Origin: Ensifer oleiphilus
GTDB taxonomy: Bacteria > Pseudomonadota > Alphaproteobacteria > Rhizobiales > Rhizobiaceae
DNA: 64,000 nt
NCBI RefSeq assembly: GCF_013371465.1
Contig: NZ_JABWDU010000009.1
Coordinates: 62,001 to 126,000 of the forward strand
Direction: 5' to 3'
Shown here: piece by piece, positions 8,799 to 17,667 of the stretch
Numbering within the stretch: the stretch's first letter is position 1
Layout of the letters: each line of letters starts with the position of its first letter
Notes under the pieces: model-generated
Databases searched by the model: none
Seen by the model: only the letters and a program-made list of their open reading frames with translations
Told to the model about the DNA's origin: nothing
Translations under genes and position numbers: made by a program

Positions 8799-9953
8799 TC
8801 AGGCCGCAGCCGGATCGAGCAACCCCATGTCGATATCAGTGAGCTCTACACGCCGCTCAAGCGCGATACCCGCCTCGTCGAACAGGTGGCAATCAGCGGC
8901 GCGAATGCCCGTCAGCACCTGTTCTTCGGGGCGGATGGCCACCGTGCCCGGCAACATTGCGCAGTAGTTTTCGCCTTCGCCACCACCGATCGCGGCGTAG
9001 GCAACGGTGTGCGCACCGAGACGCTCGATCACAGTTGGCGTGACGGTCAGCGACAGGTCGCCCGCTCCAAGCAGAATGTGCTCGGGCCGCACGCCCAGCG
9101 TCAATGTTCGCCCGACCAGACCGGCATGCGGCCTGACCGGAACGACGACAGTCTGCCCCTTATAGTCGACCTCCACGCCGGCATCGACGACGCCTTTGCA
9201 TGTCACGGCCAAGAAGTTCATCTTCGGATTGCCGATGAAACCGGCGACGAAGATGTTGGCAGGCTTGTGGTAGAGTTCGAGCGGCGCGCCCGTCTGGGCG
9301 ATCTCACCGGCATTGAGGACGACGATCCGGTCCGCCATCGTCATCGCTTCGACCTGGTCGTGCGTGACGTAGATCATCGTTGCCTGCAATTGCCGATGCA
9401 ATTTCGCCAGTTCAATGCGCATGTCGGCACGCAGCGCCGCATCGAGGTTGGAGAGCGGCTCGTCGAACAGAAAAATCTTCGGTTCGCGCACGATCGCCCG
9501 ACCTATGGCAACCCGCTGACGCTGGCCACCGGACAGCATTCCGGGCTTTTGCTGTAGCCTCTGGTCGAGATGGAGAATGCGCGCTGCGTGCTCCACCTTG
9601 GCCTTCAGTTTCTCTTCCGGCATCTTTTCCACGCGAAGCGGAAAGGCAATGTTCTCGAAGACGGTCATGTGCGGGTAGAGCGCGTAGGATTGGAACACCA
9701 TGGCGATCCCGCGTTTGACCGGCGGCAGGTCGTTGACACGTTTGCCATCGATCAGGATGTCCCCCGAGCTGGTCTCGTCGAGACCGGCTATCATCCTGAG
9801 CAATGTCGACTTGCCGCAACCGGAAGGTCCGACGAAAACGACGAACTCACCGTTTTTGACTTCGAGCTCGATGCCTTTCAGCACCTCGAATGTCCCGTAG
9901 AATTTCTGAACCGTATTGAGATTGAGCTGTCCCAAGAAACTGTCTCCGGCCAC
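8799..9953 (-). CDS. Carbohydrate ABC transporter ATP-binding protein (UgpC/MsmK-like)
   Basis: 384-aa ATPase of a CUT1-type sugar importer. Walker A GPSGCGKS is at residues 42-49, the signature LSGGQRQR at 140-147, Walker B FLFDEP at 161-166 and the H-loop in VTHDQVEA. The C-terminal ~130 residues form the TOBE/OB regulatory domain typical of UgpC/MalK. The GTG at 9953 is taken as the start; a TTG at 9935, preceded by GGAG and reading [14 protein letters not shown], is a good alternative because family homology begins there. It is the last gene of the operon starting at 14190. Confidence 0.9.
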   Translation of the reverse strand: MAGDSFLGQLNLNTVQKFYGTFEVLKGIELEVKNGEFVVFVGPSGCGKSTLLRMIAGLDETSSGDILIDGKRVNDLPPVKRGIAMVFQSYALYPHMTVFENIAFPLRVEKMPEEKLKAKVEHAARILHLDQRLQQKPGMLSGGQRQRVAIGRAIVREPKIFLFDEPLSNLDAALRADMRIELAKLHRQLQATMIYVTHDQVEAMTMADRIVVLNAGEIAQTGAPLELYHKPANIFVAGFIGNPKMNFLAVTCKGVVDAGVEVDYKGQTVVVPVRPHAGLVGRTLTLGVRPEHILLGAGDLSLTVTPTVIERLGAHTVAYAAIGGGEGENYCAMLPGTVAIRPEEQVLTGIRAADCHLFDEAGIALERRVELTDIDMGLLDPAAA

Positions 9954-9990
9954 CGGCGAGAAGCGGCAAGTTAAATCTTACGCTGAGGAA

Positions 9991-10018
9991 GGGCCGCGAG
10001 CTGGAAAGTCCGCGGCCC
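9991..10018 (-). other. Hairpin between binding-protein and ATPase genes
   Basis: 8-bp GC stem (GGGCCGCG/CGCGGCCC) with a 12-base loop, 8 bp after the binding-protein stop and before the ATPase gene. No clear T run follows, so it may stabilise the 3' end of the upstream message or partly attenuate rather than terminate. Confidence 0.45.
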
Positions 10019-10026
10019 CGATGGCC

Positions 10027-11244
10027 TTACTTGAACTGCTCGAGGTCGGCCGCAGCCTTCTTCAGTGCATCCGCTGGTTCGGCCTTGCCGGTCACCACGG
10101 CCTGCACCATCTCGATCATCGTGTTCTGCAGGCCCTTGTAGTCGAGGAACAGCGGCTCCGGCCCACCGTTGGAGATGCCGTCGATGAACGGCTTCCAATA
10201 GGGGTTGGCAGCAACCATGTCGTCGACGGCCTTGCCCGGACGCAGCGGCGTCAGGCCTTCCTGCGCTTCGTAGATCGGCTGGTTCTCGGGATCGGTCAGG
10301 AACTTTGCGAATTCGATCGCCTTCTCCTCGACGCCCGTGCCGCTGAAGACAGCAAGGCTGTCGGTGATCAAGAGCGTGCCCGGGCCCTTGGCGCTTGGTC
10401 CGAGCGGCAGTGCGGCGACGCCCCAGTCGATCTTGGTTTCCTTCAGGCGGTTGACGGCGCCGACCGATGCCTGGATCATGCCCAGCTTGCCATCAAGGAA
10501 GATCGCCCGCACTTCATTCTGCTCGTAGGAGGTCGGACCTTCTTCGGCGTAGGGAACGATATCCTTCAGTGCGGTCAGGGCTTCCAGGTTCTGCTTGCTG
10601 TCGAGCGTAATCTTGCCATCGCCGTCGATCACCGAACCGTCATTGGTGTAAACCCAATGCAGGAACTGGTGCATGGTGTTGTCGAAGGTCTTGGCGACGA
10701 CGCCGAAGCCCGGAATGCCGGTCTTTTCCTTGATCGTCTTGGCGTATTCGAGTTCTTCAGCCCAGGTTGTCGGCGGCTTTTCCGGGTCGAGGCCGGCCTG
10801 CTTGAACAATTCCTTGTTCCAGTAGAGCGCCTTGGTGGAGAAGGCGACCGGGATGCCCCATTGCTTGCCGCTCGTCGTCACCGTGTCCATGATGTAGGGG
10901 TAATAGGCGGCTTTCTCGGCGTCCGAGAAGGTGATCGGCACGATCAGTTCGTTGTCGGCAAACTCCTTCAGCGTGCGCGAGCCGACATAGGCAAGGGCGA
11001 CCGGCGTGCCGGCGGCGGCAAGCGTCGTCACCTTGTCCTGGCACTGTGCCCAGCCGACGACTTCCGATGCGATCTTGTATCCGGGATTTGCTTCTTCCCA
11101 TTTCTTGATGAAGTCGGCGTGCGCCGGCTGCATCTTGTCGCCGCAGGCGATGAAGCTGATTTCCTGGTCGGCTGCCAGCGACGGCAGCGCCGTCGTGGCG
11201 AAGAGCGCCAGGGTTGCTGCAATCAATGAGGCATGCTTTTTCAT
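10027..11244 (-). CDS. Sugar ABC transporter substrate-binding protein
   Basis: 405-aa periplasmic extracellular solute-binding protein family 1 (SBP_bac_1). A Sec signal peptide is evident (MKKHASLIAATLALFATTALPSLAA, cleavage near residue 25). The mature protein starts DQEISFIACGDKMQPAHADFIKKW and contains the family blocks around WGIPVAFSTKALYWNKELF and the C-terminal lid. It belongs to a CUT1-type importer with the two permeases upstream and the ATPase downstream. The transported sugar cannot be named; the linked Gfo/Idh/MocA dehydrogenase suggests a polyol, inositol-like or uncommon sugar. Confidence 0.9.
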   Translation of the reverse strand: MKKHASLIAATLALFATTALPSLAADQEISFIACGDKMQPAHADFIKKWEEANPGYKIASEVVGWAQCQDKVTTLAAAGTPVALAYVGSRTLKEFADNELIVPITFSDAEKAAYYPYIMDTVTTSGKQWGIPVAFSTKALYWNKELFKQAGLDPEKPPTTWAEELEYAKTIKEKTGIPGFGVVAKTFDNTMHQFLHWVYTNDGSVIDGDGKITLDSKQNLEALTALKDIVPYAEEGPTSYEQNEVRAIFLDGKLGMIQASVGAVNRLKETKIDWGVAALPLGPSAKGPGTLLITDSLAVFSGTGVEEKAIEFAKFLTDPENQPIYEAQEGLTPLRPGKAVDDMVAANPYWKPFIDGISNGGPEPLFLDYKGLQNTMIEMVQAVVTGKAEPADALKKAAADLEQFK

Positions 11245-11280
11245 GGTGGTTCCCCTTGCTTATGAAGCTCGTTGTTGCGG

Positions 11281-12138
11281 TTATTGTTTCACGGCGCCGG
11301 CGGTCAGGCCCGCGACGAGATAGCGTTGCATCAGGAAGATGAGGATGACGGCAGGCGCAATGCCGACGAAGCTTGCGGCCATCAACTCATTCCAGATCAC
11401 TTCCTGCCGGCCGAAATAGGCATAGAGGCCGATGGGAAGCGGCATGTATTCGGTCTTCGAGTTGAAGGTCAGCGCGAAGATGAATTGCTGGGCGTAGGAC
11501 CCGATGAAGGTGGTGATCGCGACGACGGTGATGCCGGGCATCGCGATCGGCAGGATGACGCGCCGCAACGTGTAGAAATGGCTTGCGCCATCGACGAAGG
11601 CGGCCTCGTCCAGTTCGCGCGGAATACGCATCATGTAGGTGCGCAGCAACCAGATCGCCGAGGGAATGAGAAAGGCGACGCCCGGCACGATCATGGCGAA
11701 ATAGGTGTTGAGCACGCCGAGCGTGCGCATCAGCCGGAAGAGCGGAATAAGCAGAACGGCGCCCGAGAACATGTTGACCGCCAGGAACGCCGCCAGCAGC
11801 GGGCCGCTGCCGCGAAACTTGAAGCGGGCGAACGCATAGGCGGACGGCACGACGAGGACGAGCACGACGGCCGTGACGATCGTGGAGATGAAGAAGGAGT
11901 TGAAGATGTAACGGGCAAAGCCCGGAACGCTGACCCACATGGTTCGGTAGGCGTCGAATGACCCGTTCTCCGGCCAGAACTTGTAGGGCGAGGAAAAGAG
12001 GAGACCGAGCGGCTTCAGCGACACCAGAAAGCCTTCGACGAAGGGCGACAGGATGAACGCCAAGAAGACAAAGATGCCGGCATAGATCGCAATCAGTTCG
12101 TACCACCGGTAGCGGTTGATCATCGCGGGCTGGCTCAT
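11281..12138 (-). CDS. Carbohydrate ABC transporter permease (MalG-like)
   Basis: 285-aa inner-membrane permease with about six transmembrane helices. The EAA coupling loop reads ELDEAAFVDGASHFYTLRRVILPIAMPG. The start ATG at 12138 overlaps the stop of the preceding permease by ATGA, so the two are translationally coupled; longer in-frame readings upstream lie inside that gene and are not used. It forms the channel with the permease at 12135-13019. Confidence 0.92.
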   Translation of the reverse strand: MSQPAMINRYRWYELIAIYAGIFVFLAFILSPFVEGFLVSLKPLGLLFSSPYKFWPENGSFDAYRTMWVSVPGFARYIFNSFFISTIVTAVVLVLVVPSAYAFARFKFRGSGPLLAAFLAVNMFSGAVLLIPLFRLMRTLGVLNTYFAMIVPGVAFLIPSAIWLLRTYMMRIPRELDEAAFVDGASHFYTLRRVILPIAMPGITVVAITTFIGSYAQQFIFALTFNSKTEYMPLPIGLYAYFGRQEVIWNELMAASFVGIAPAVILIFLMQRYLVAGLTAGAVKQ

Positions 12139-13019
12139 CGGCTGTCTCCCTGAGCAAGGCGGCTGGTGACTCGGAAATAGGCGAGGCAGAAGATCGACAG
12201 GAAGATGCAGATCAGAACCGCCCGAGCAGCCCCCTCCCCGTACTTTTTCGAACCGATGGCCGTGCGATAGGTGTCGATGATCATCGTCGTCGTCTCGCCG
12301 TTCGGCCCGCCCTGGGTCAGGATCCAGATGATGTCGAACGAATTGAACGTGGCGATCAGCGACAGCATCGACATCGTGATCATCGACGGAATGAGGAGCG
12401 GCAGCGTGATGCGCCGGAAGCGATAGAAGCGCCCCGCCCCGTCCGTCCAGGCGGCCTCGTAGAGATCCTGCGGGATAGCCTGCATTGCCGCCAGCATATA
12501 GAGGGTGACGAGCGGCACGCCGATCCAGACGTCGGTGATGATCGTCGCCCAGAAGGCCGTCGAGCCCCGCGCCAGGAAGGCGACCGGCCCATCGACGATG
12601 CCCCAATTCTGCAACATGCCCGAAATCATGCCGAACTGGCCGTTGTACATCCAGCCCCACATGAAGATGCCGATCGCCATCGGCACGATCCATGGCGGCA
12701 TCGTCAACACGCGGAAGAGCGCGCGGCCCGGGACTGCAGCATTGAGCATCGTCGCGCCGAAGACCCCGACGATCATCTTGATCGAGACCGAGAAGAACGT
12801 CCACACGAAGGTGCGAACGATGACTTCGGCAAAGGTGCCGTTGAAGATCTTGTCGTAATTGGCCCAGCCGACCCAATTCGTCGTCTTCTTCAGCGACGCG
12901 TCGGTAAACGACAGGATGAAGGTATCGACAAGCGGATAGGCGACGATGACCGTGACATAGAGCACGGCGGGCAAGAGCAGGATCCAGGCGAAGATGACCG
13001 TGCTGCGTTGAACACTCAT
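12135..13019 (-). CDS. Sugar ABC transporter permease (MalF-like)
   Basis: 294-aa inner-membrane permease, about six helices, starting MSVQRSTVIFAWILLLPAVLY. The EAA loop is DLYEAAWTDGAGRFYRFRRITLPLLIPS. Partner of the permease at 11281-12138, with which it overlaps by four bases. It follows the dehydrogenase gene by 13 bp, so dehydrogenase and importer are one transcription unit. Confidence 0.92.
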   Translation of the reverse strand: MSVQRSTVIFAWILLLPAVLYVTVIVAYPLVDTFILSFTDASLKKTTNWVGWANYDKIFNGTFAEVIVRTFVWTFFSVSIKMIVGVFGATMLNAAVPGRALFRVLTMPPWIVPMAIGIFMWGWMYNGQFGMISGMLQNWGIVDGPVAFLARGSTAFWATIITDVWIGVPLVTLYMLAAMQAIPQDLYEAAWTDGAGRFYRFRRITLPLLIPSMITMSMLSLIATFNSFDIIWILTQGGPNGETTTMIIDTYRTAIGSKKYGEGAARAVLICIFLSIFCLAYFRVTSRLAQGDSR

Positions 13020-13032
13020 CCCGCTTCTCCTC

Positions 13033-14190
13033 TCAAGCCGCGCGCGAATGCAAGGCTTCGTCGAAGCGGTCCCAGATAGGTCTGAGATCGATTACGCTCC
13101 GCTTGCGCCGGGCCTCGTCCATCGACAAGGCCAGGATGCCCGCTTCGAGCGCGTCGATCGTCGAGACAGGTAGCGGGCGGCCGTCACGCACATGGCCGAT
13201 GATATCGGTCGCCATCTGCTCGTCGGCGCCATAGTGCTGCGACAGTTCTGTGGCGGCGTATTTGTTCTCGATCACCTTCTTGCCGCTCAGCATCTCGTGC
13301 ACGTCGAAATAGCCGCGAATGAAGTCACCCTCGGCCATGCCGCGCGACCCCATGATGCAGAAGCGGCGGAATTGATCCGGCACATTGAGGTTGGTGTGGA
13401 AGTTCATGCCGACACCATTGGCGTATTCGACGATGGCAACCTGGTAGTCGATGATGTCGCCGTCGCTGTCGAACACCTTGTCGGATCCCATCCAGCCGCT
13501 TGGCTTGCGATGGAAAAGCTCGAGATCGTTGATGCCCTCGCGTGCGGGGTCGTTTGCCGGAATGAAGCTCTTGCGGCCACCGAAGCTCGCCACCCGTTCC
13601 GGGCGGGCGCCAACGACACCGTTGTAGAGATCGAGGTCGTGGCAGCATTTCTCCAGCATGAAACTGCCGGAATAGCGCTCATAGCGACGCCAGTCGCGCA
13701 TGAAGAAGGCGCCATGGTATGGCTCGATGTGCTCGGATGCCTCGATCGAAACGACCTGGCCGAGCTTCCCTTCGGCAAGGGCTGCGCGCAGGTCGCGGTA
13801 CATCGGCGCGTAGCGCAGCACCAGACCGACCATCAGGCGCTCATGGCCGAATTTCGCCATCAGCTGCGCCAGCTGCAGGCTTTCCTGAACGGTCGTCACG
13901 ATCGGCTTTTCGCTGAAGACCTTGAGGCCGGCCTCAAGCCCGATCCGGATATGATCGAGATGCATGTGGTTCGGCGAACCGATCATCAGGAGGTCGAGCT
14001 TTTCGTTGGCGATGAGCTCTTCAGGCGTCGCATAGGCCTTGCCGGCGGAGATGCCTTTTTCGACCAGACCCGGCAGGCCAGCCGGCGCCGGATCGACGTA
14101 ACCGGCGATCTCGAAATTCTCATCCATGGCTTTGAAAACGTAGCCCAGATATCCCAGGCGGAATCCGAGTCCGATTATCCCGACTTTCAT
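13033..14190 (-). CDS. Gfo/Idh/MocA family oxidoreductase
   Basis: 385-aa NAD(P)-dependent dehydrogenase of the glucose-fructose oxidoreductase/inositol dehydrogenase family. The N-terminal Rossmann fold starts MKVGIIGLGFRLGYLG, and the nucleotide-binding to catalytic region carries the family EKP motif (KVFSEKPIV). A conserved C-terminal alpha/beta domain carries MLEKCCHDLDLYN. The ATG at 14190, with AAGGGA upstream, is chosen because the Rossmann motif begins there. First gene of the sugar ABC operon. It probably oxidises the imported sugar or polyol; the substrate is unknown. Confidence 0.9.
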   Translation of the reverse strand: MKVGIIGLGFRLGYLGYVFKAMDENFEIAGYVDPAPAGLPGLVEKGISAGKAYATPEELIANEKLDLLMIGSPNHMHLDHIRIGLEAGLKVFSEKPIVTTVQESLQLAQLMAKFGHERLMVGLVLRYAPMYRDLRAALAEGKLGQVVSIEASEHIEPYHGAFFMRDWRRYERYSGSFMLEKCCHDLDLYNGVVGARPERVASFGGRKSFIPANDPAREGINDLELFHRKPSGWMGSDKVFDSDGDIIDYQVAIVEYANGVGMNFHTNLNVPDQFRRFCIMGSRGMAEGDFIRGYFDVHEMLSGKKVIENKYAATELSQHYGADEQMATDIIGHVRDGRPLPVSTIDALEAGILALSMDEARRKRSVIDLRPIWDRFDEALHSRAA

Positions 14191-14712
14191 GCTCGCACTG
14201 TTCCCTTGCCTTATGGCGTAATTTATTTTCGCAGACTGGGACAGATTTTTGAGGTCGTCAACCCAAATCCGCGTATTTTGTAAAATTGTGAAATTCATTT
14301 TCATGGAACGCGAGAAATGCCGCTGCGGCAGGCATTCCCTAGACAACCAAAGAGGGTGCGACGACGACAACTCTCCGGCAGGAGGAAAGCGGTCCAGACC
14401 ACTATACGTTGCGTGGGTGATTTCTGATCGGTTCAGGCTGTTGCGCGCAAGCGGTTGCACCAGTGCAGCGGCCGTAGCGATGGCCTGGCCAGATAGGGTG
14501 GCGGTATCTTGGGATGGTCGCCGACCGTTCCCTGCCGCGCGATCGGCGCATTTGGCGCAATCAGGAACGCCACGCCAGCGCACTGCGCGTGGCAGAAACC
14601 GCCTTTTGACGCCTCTGTAGAGCACGTGTCATTCGAGCACGCAGGACTGTCTTGCGACGCAACACGCAGCCGATGGCCCCAATGGCATGGCAGGCGGTGA
14701 ATGCGCCCTGTC
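14191..14712. other. Intergenic region upstream of the dehydrogenase operon
   Basis: 522 bp without a convincing gene. The end nearest the dehydrogenase is AT-rich and should hold its promoter. It contains an inverted repeat TGAAA-N5-TTTCA (14289-14303) resembling the candidate RpiR site at 6553. A small palindrome TGCCGC-T-GCGGCA lies near 14321-14333. An open frame on the plus strand from 14302 has rhizobial-atypical composition and no homology I recognise, so it is not called. Nothing else stands out toward the yehW stop. Confidence 0.5.
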
Positions 14713-15450
14713 CTAGCGTCCCATTCTGGAGCCGAGGCTTCGTTCGGCTGCCTGGAGGGCATCGTGGATCAGGACGGCGAGCACCGCAACGATGAGCCCC
14801 CCCTGGACGACGAAGGCAAGGTTGTTGGACTGGAGACCGGCGATGATCACTTCGCCGAGCGTTCGTGCCGCAACCGTCGAGCCGATCGTCGCTGTCGCCA
14901 GGCTGATCACCACGGAAAGCCGGATGCCGGCGAGGATCACCGGCATCGCCAGCGGCAGTTCGATCTTCATCAACCGTTGTCGCCCGGTCATGCCGGTACC
15001 CCGCGCCGCCTCCATGATCGATGGCGGCAAGGTCGTCAGACCGGTCAGGGCGTTTTCGAAGATCGGCAGCAGACCATAGAGGAAGAGCGCAATCAGCGTC
15101 GGCTTTTCACCAAATCCGAAGATCGGCACGGCAAGCGCCAGTACGGCGACCGGTGGAAAGGTCTGACCGATATTCACCAGGCTGCGCGAAAGCGGCAGGA
15201 ACTCTGCCCCCGAACGGCGCGTCACCAGGATCGCCAGCGCCAGGGCGACGACGGTCGCGCCGGCCGTTGCAATCGCGACCGTGCGCAGATGCAGCAGCGT
15301 CAGTTGCAGCAGGCTACCCTGGTTGTAGATCGCCGGCGCGTTCTCCTGAACCAGCGGCCGCAACAGCGGTTCGAACCATTGCGGCTGGACCAGAAAAGCG
15401 ATGAGGACGGCAAAAGCAAGCAGCCGAAACAGGGTTGGAAGACGCAGCAT
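14713..15450 (-). CDS. yehW: Osmoprotectant ABC transporter permease YehW
   Basis: 245-aa inner-membrane permease of the glycine betaine/carnitine/choline (OTCN) family, about the length of E. coli YehW. The coupling loop is EAARGTGMTGRQRLMKIELPLAMPVILAGIR. The start is put at ATG 15450, overlapping the yehX stop by one base (TGATG); a GTG at 15453 is an alternative. Last gene of the yehZYXW operon, whose order is exactly that of E. coli. Confidence 0.88.
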   Translation of the reverse strand: MLRLPTLFRLLAFAVLIAFLVQPQWFEPLLRPLVQENAPAIYNQGSLLQLTLLHLRTVAIATAGATVVALALAILVTRRSGAEFLPLSRSLVNIGQTFPPVAVLALAVPIFGFGEKPTLIALFLYGLLPIFENALTGLTTLPPSIMEAARGTGMTGRQRLMKIELPLAMPVILAGIRLSVVISLATATIGSTVAARTLGEVIIAGLQSNNLAFVVQGGLIVAVLAVLIHDALQAAERSLGSRMGR

Positions 15451-16388
15451 CACGTCGGCCCCGCGGCACGCTGCGCCAGCCCATCAAGGCTGACCTTGCC
15501 TATAACAGCGCCATCGGGGCCGACGACGGGAAGTGCCTTGCGACCGGACCAGAGAAGCATCGACAAGGCTTCGCGCTGGGAGGCCGAGCTCGCAATCGCC
15601 TCGCCTTCCGCAACACCCGGCTCTACGGCATCGGCGACGGTGTCGATCGCCAGCAGTCGGAACGGTCGTTCGCCGGCTCCGATCAGGCTTTCGACGAAGA
15701 CGGTCGCCGGTTTGACGAGCATCTCGGCGGGCGTTGCGTATTGCACCACTTCGCCCTTGTCCATGACGGCGATCCGGTCGGCCAGATGGAAGGCTTCCTC
15801 CATGTCATGGGTGACGAGCACGATCGTCGTCTCGAAATGTTTCTGGATCGCCAGGAGATCATCCTGCGCCTTGGCGCGAATAATCGGATCGAGCGCACCG
15901 AAGGGCTCGTCCATCAGCAGCACTTTCGGTTCTGCTGCCAGCGCCCGGGCGACGCCTACACGCTGCTGCTGGCCGCCGGAAAGCTCATGCGGATAGCGCG
16001 GGCCGAACGCCACCGGGTCGAGCTGGAACAGCGTCAGCAGTTCATTGACCTTGGCCTCGATCCGGGCGCGATCCCAACCGAGCAGTGTCGGCACCGTGGC
16101 GATATTCTGGGCGACGGTGCGATGTGGAAACAGCCCATGCCCCTGGATCGCATATCCGATCCGCCGGCGCAGTTCGTAGTCCGGAAGCGAGCGATTATCC
16201 TCGCCATCGAGCTTGATCGTGCCCGATGTCGGCTCGACCAGACGATTGATTATCCTTAGCAACGTCGTCTTGCCGGAGCCGGAGGTGCCGACGATGACGG
16301 TGACGGTGCGCGGCGCGATCGTCAGGCTGACATCCCTGACGACGGTGGTTTCGCCATAGCGCTTGCTAATACCTTCGATCTCGATCAT
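15450..16388 (-). CDS. yehX: Osmoprotectant ABC transporter ATP-binding protein YehX
   Basis: 312-aa ATPase. Walker A GTSGSGKT lies near residue 34-41, the signature LSGGQQQR near 136-143 and Walker B VLLMDEP near 156-161. The OpuCA-type motif GYAIQGHGLFPHRTV is present. The C-terminal ~90 residues resemble a shortened CBS-type region (LPVVGPDGAVIGKVSLDGLAQ). It starts at an ATGA overlap with yehY. It energises glycine-betaine-type uptake through YehW and YehY. Confidence 0.9.
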   Translation of the reverse strand: MIEIEGISKRYGETTVVRDVSLTIAPRTVTVIVGTSGSGKTTLLRIINRLVEPTSGTIKLDGEDNRSLPDYELRRRIGYAIQGHGLFPHRTVAQNIATVPTLLGWDRARIEAKVNELLTLFQLDPVAFGPRYPHELSGGQQQRVGVARALAAEPKVLLMDEPFGALDPIIRAKAQDDLLAIQKHFETTIVLVTHDMEEAFHLADRIAVMDKGEVVQYATPAEMLVKPATVFVESLIGAGERPFRLLAIDTVADAVEPGVAEGEAIASSASQREALSMLLWSGRKALPVVGPDGAVIGKVSLDGLAQRAAGPT

Positions 16389-17569
16389 GCGCTTTGCACC
16401 CGGTTGCGGTTTGGTGTGACCGTCTCGATCAGGGCATCGAGGACGATTGCGGCGGTGAAGGCGAGAAGGACGGTCGGAACAGCGCCGAGCAGCACCAGGT
16501 CCATTGCCGTCTGCCCGACCCCCTGGAAGACGAAGACTCCGAAACCGCCCCCGCCGATCAGTGCCGCGATCGTCGCAAGCCCGATGTTTTGAACGAGAAC
16601 GATGCGAATGCCGGTGAGAATGACCGGGAAGGCCAGCGGAAACTCGATACCGATAAGGCGTTGAAAGTCCGTCATGCCGATGCCGCGCGCCGCATCGTTG
16701 GCCTCCCTCGGCACGCCGGCAAGGCCGACCACGGTGTTGGCGACGACTGGCAGCAGCGAATAGAGGAAAAGGGCTACGAAGGCCGGCGCCGTGCCGATGC
16801 CGCGAATGCCGATGGCGGCAGCACCTGGAACATGGATCGCTATCCAGCCAAGCGGTGCGATCAGAATACCGAAAAGCGCGATCGACGGAATCGTCTGGAT
16901 CGCATTCAGGACGCCGAGCAGGCCGTCGCGAAGGCGCGCGACGCGATGGCAGAGAACGCCGAGCGGAATTCCGACGGCCGTCGCAGCGGCAAGGGACCCC
17001 AAAGCGAGCATCAAATGCTTGCCGGCCTCGGCCCAGAAGGTGTCTGCGCGGCTGGCATATTCCTTGAGCAGGGACAGACCGTCCCAGGTACCGGACGTAA
17101 GAACAGCGGCGATGAAACCGAGGACCGCGGAAAGAAAGAGCACGCGCACCAGCGGCGACGGCCGCAACCGGGTCAAGGCGTCGGCAGCCAGCAGACCGAG
17201 TGCGAACAACAGGATCCAGAACCCGGACGCCGGCGAAACGCGAGCGTAGGTGTTTTCAGGTGGCGTCAGATGGGCCGCGGCAGCCCCGATGCCGAGCGCC
17301 AACGCGGCGATCATCGCAAAGGCAGTGCCAAGGCGCAGCCGGCTTGGCGTTTTCAGGATGGCGATACCTGCCGTGGTGATGATCAAGAAAAGGATGATGG
17401 CAGCCCACGCCGGCGGCAGGGCTTCACTTATCGATCTCGCCTCGCCGGCGACGATGCGATTGGCGCGAAAGGTCGCGAAAGGCGCCAGGAGTGCGCCGTA
17501 GGCGGCAAGTGCGGCAATGATCACACCAAGCTTGTCCACGCGGAGCTGCATCAGATCCCTTTTTCTCAT
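16385..17569 (-). CDS. yehY: Osmoprotectant ABC transporter permease YehY
   Basis: 394-aa permease with an N-terminal extension of several extra transmembrane helices before the transport domain, as in E. coli YehY (about 385 aa). The coupling loop is NDAARGIGMTDFQRLIGIEFPLAFPVILTGIR. The ATG at 17569 is used; an internal ATG at 17551, preceded by AAGGGA, has the better ribosome binding site and may be the true start. It is separated from osmF by a terminator-like hairpin. Confidence 0.88.
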   Translation of the reverse strand: MRKRDLMQLRVDKLGVIIAALAAYGALLAPFATFRANRIVAGEARSISEALPPAWAAIILFLIITTAGIAILKTPSRLRLGTAFAMIAALALGIGAAAAHLTPPENTYARVSPASGFWILLFALGLLAADALTRLRPSPLVRVLFLSAVLGFIAAVLTSGTWDGLSLLKEYASRADTFWAEAGKHLMLALGSLAAATAVGIPLGVLCHRVARLRDGLLGVLNAIQTIPSIALFGILIAPLGWIAIHVPGAAAIGIRGIGTAPAFVALFLYSLLPVVANTVVGLAGVPREANDAARGIGMTDFQRLIGIEFPLAFPVILTGIRIVLVQNIGLATIAALIGGGGFGVFVFQGVGQTAMDLVLLGAVPTVLLAFTAAIVLDALIETVTPNRNRVQSA

Positions 17570-17617
17570 CCGGCTATCGCTCGCAGGACCTTCGTTGTTC
17601 CACGCCCATAAAAGAAA

Positions 17618-17650
17618 ACGCTGGTCGGATGCGTGCCATCCGACCAGCGT
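17618..17650 (-). terminator. Intraoperonic terminator-like hairpin after osmF
   Basis: Near-perfect 14-bp stem (ACGCTGGTCGGATG paired with CATCCGACCAGCGT) and 5-base loop, 18 bp after the osmF stop. On the minus strand it is followed by TTTTCTTTTAT, the best U tract of any hairpin in the window. As yehYXW lie downstream on the same strand, it probably acts as a partial terminator that favours binding-protein expression. Confidence 0.75.
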
Positions 17651-17667
17651 CGCGCTTTTGCGTCAAC

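Noticed and set aside
11281-12876. Extended 531-residue reading of the MalG-like permease
   Set aside because: The first 246 residues are out-of-frame translation of the MalF-like gene; the ATGA overlap at 12135-12138 marks the real start.
14302-14620. Possible small plus-strand protein in the 14191-14712 spacer
   Set aside because: No ribosome binding site of note, no homology recognised, Arg-rich late reading; likely non-coding.
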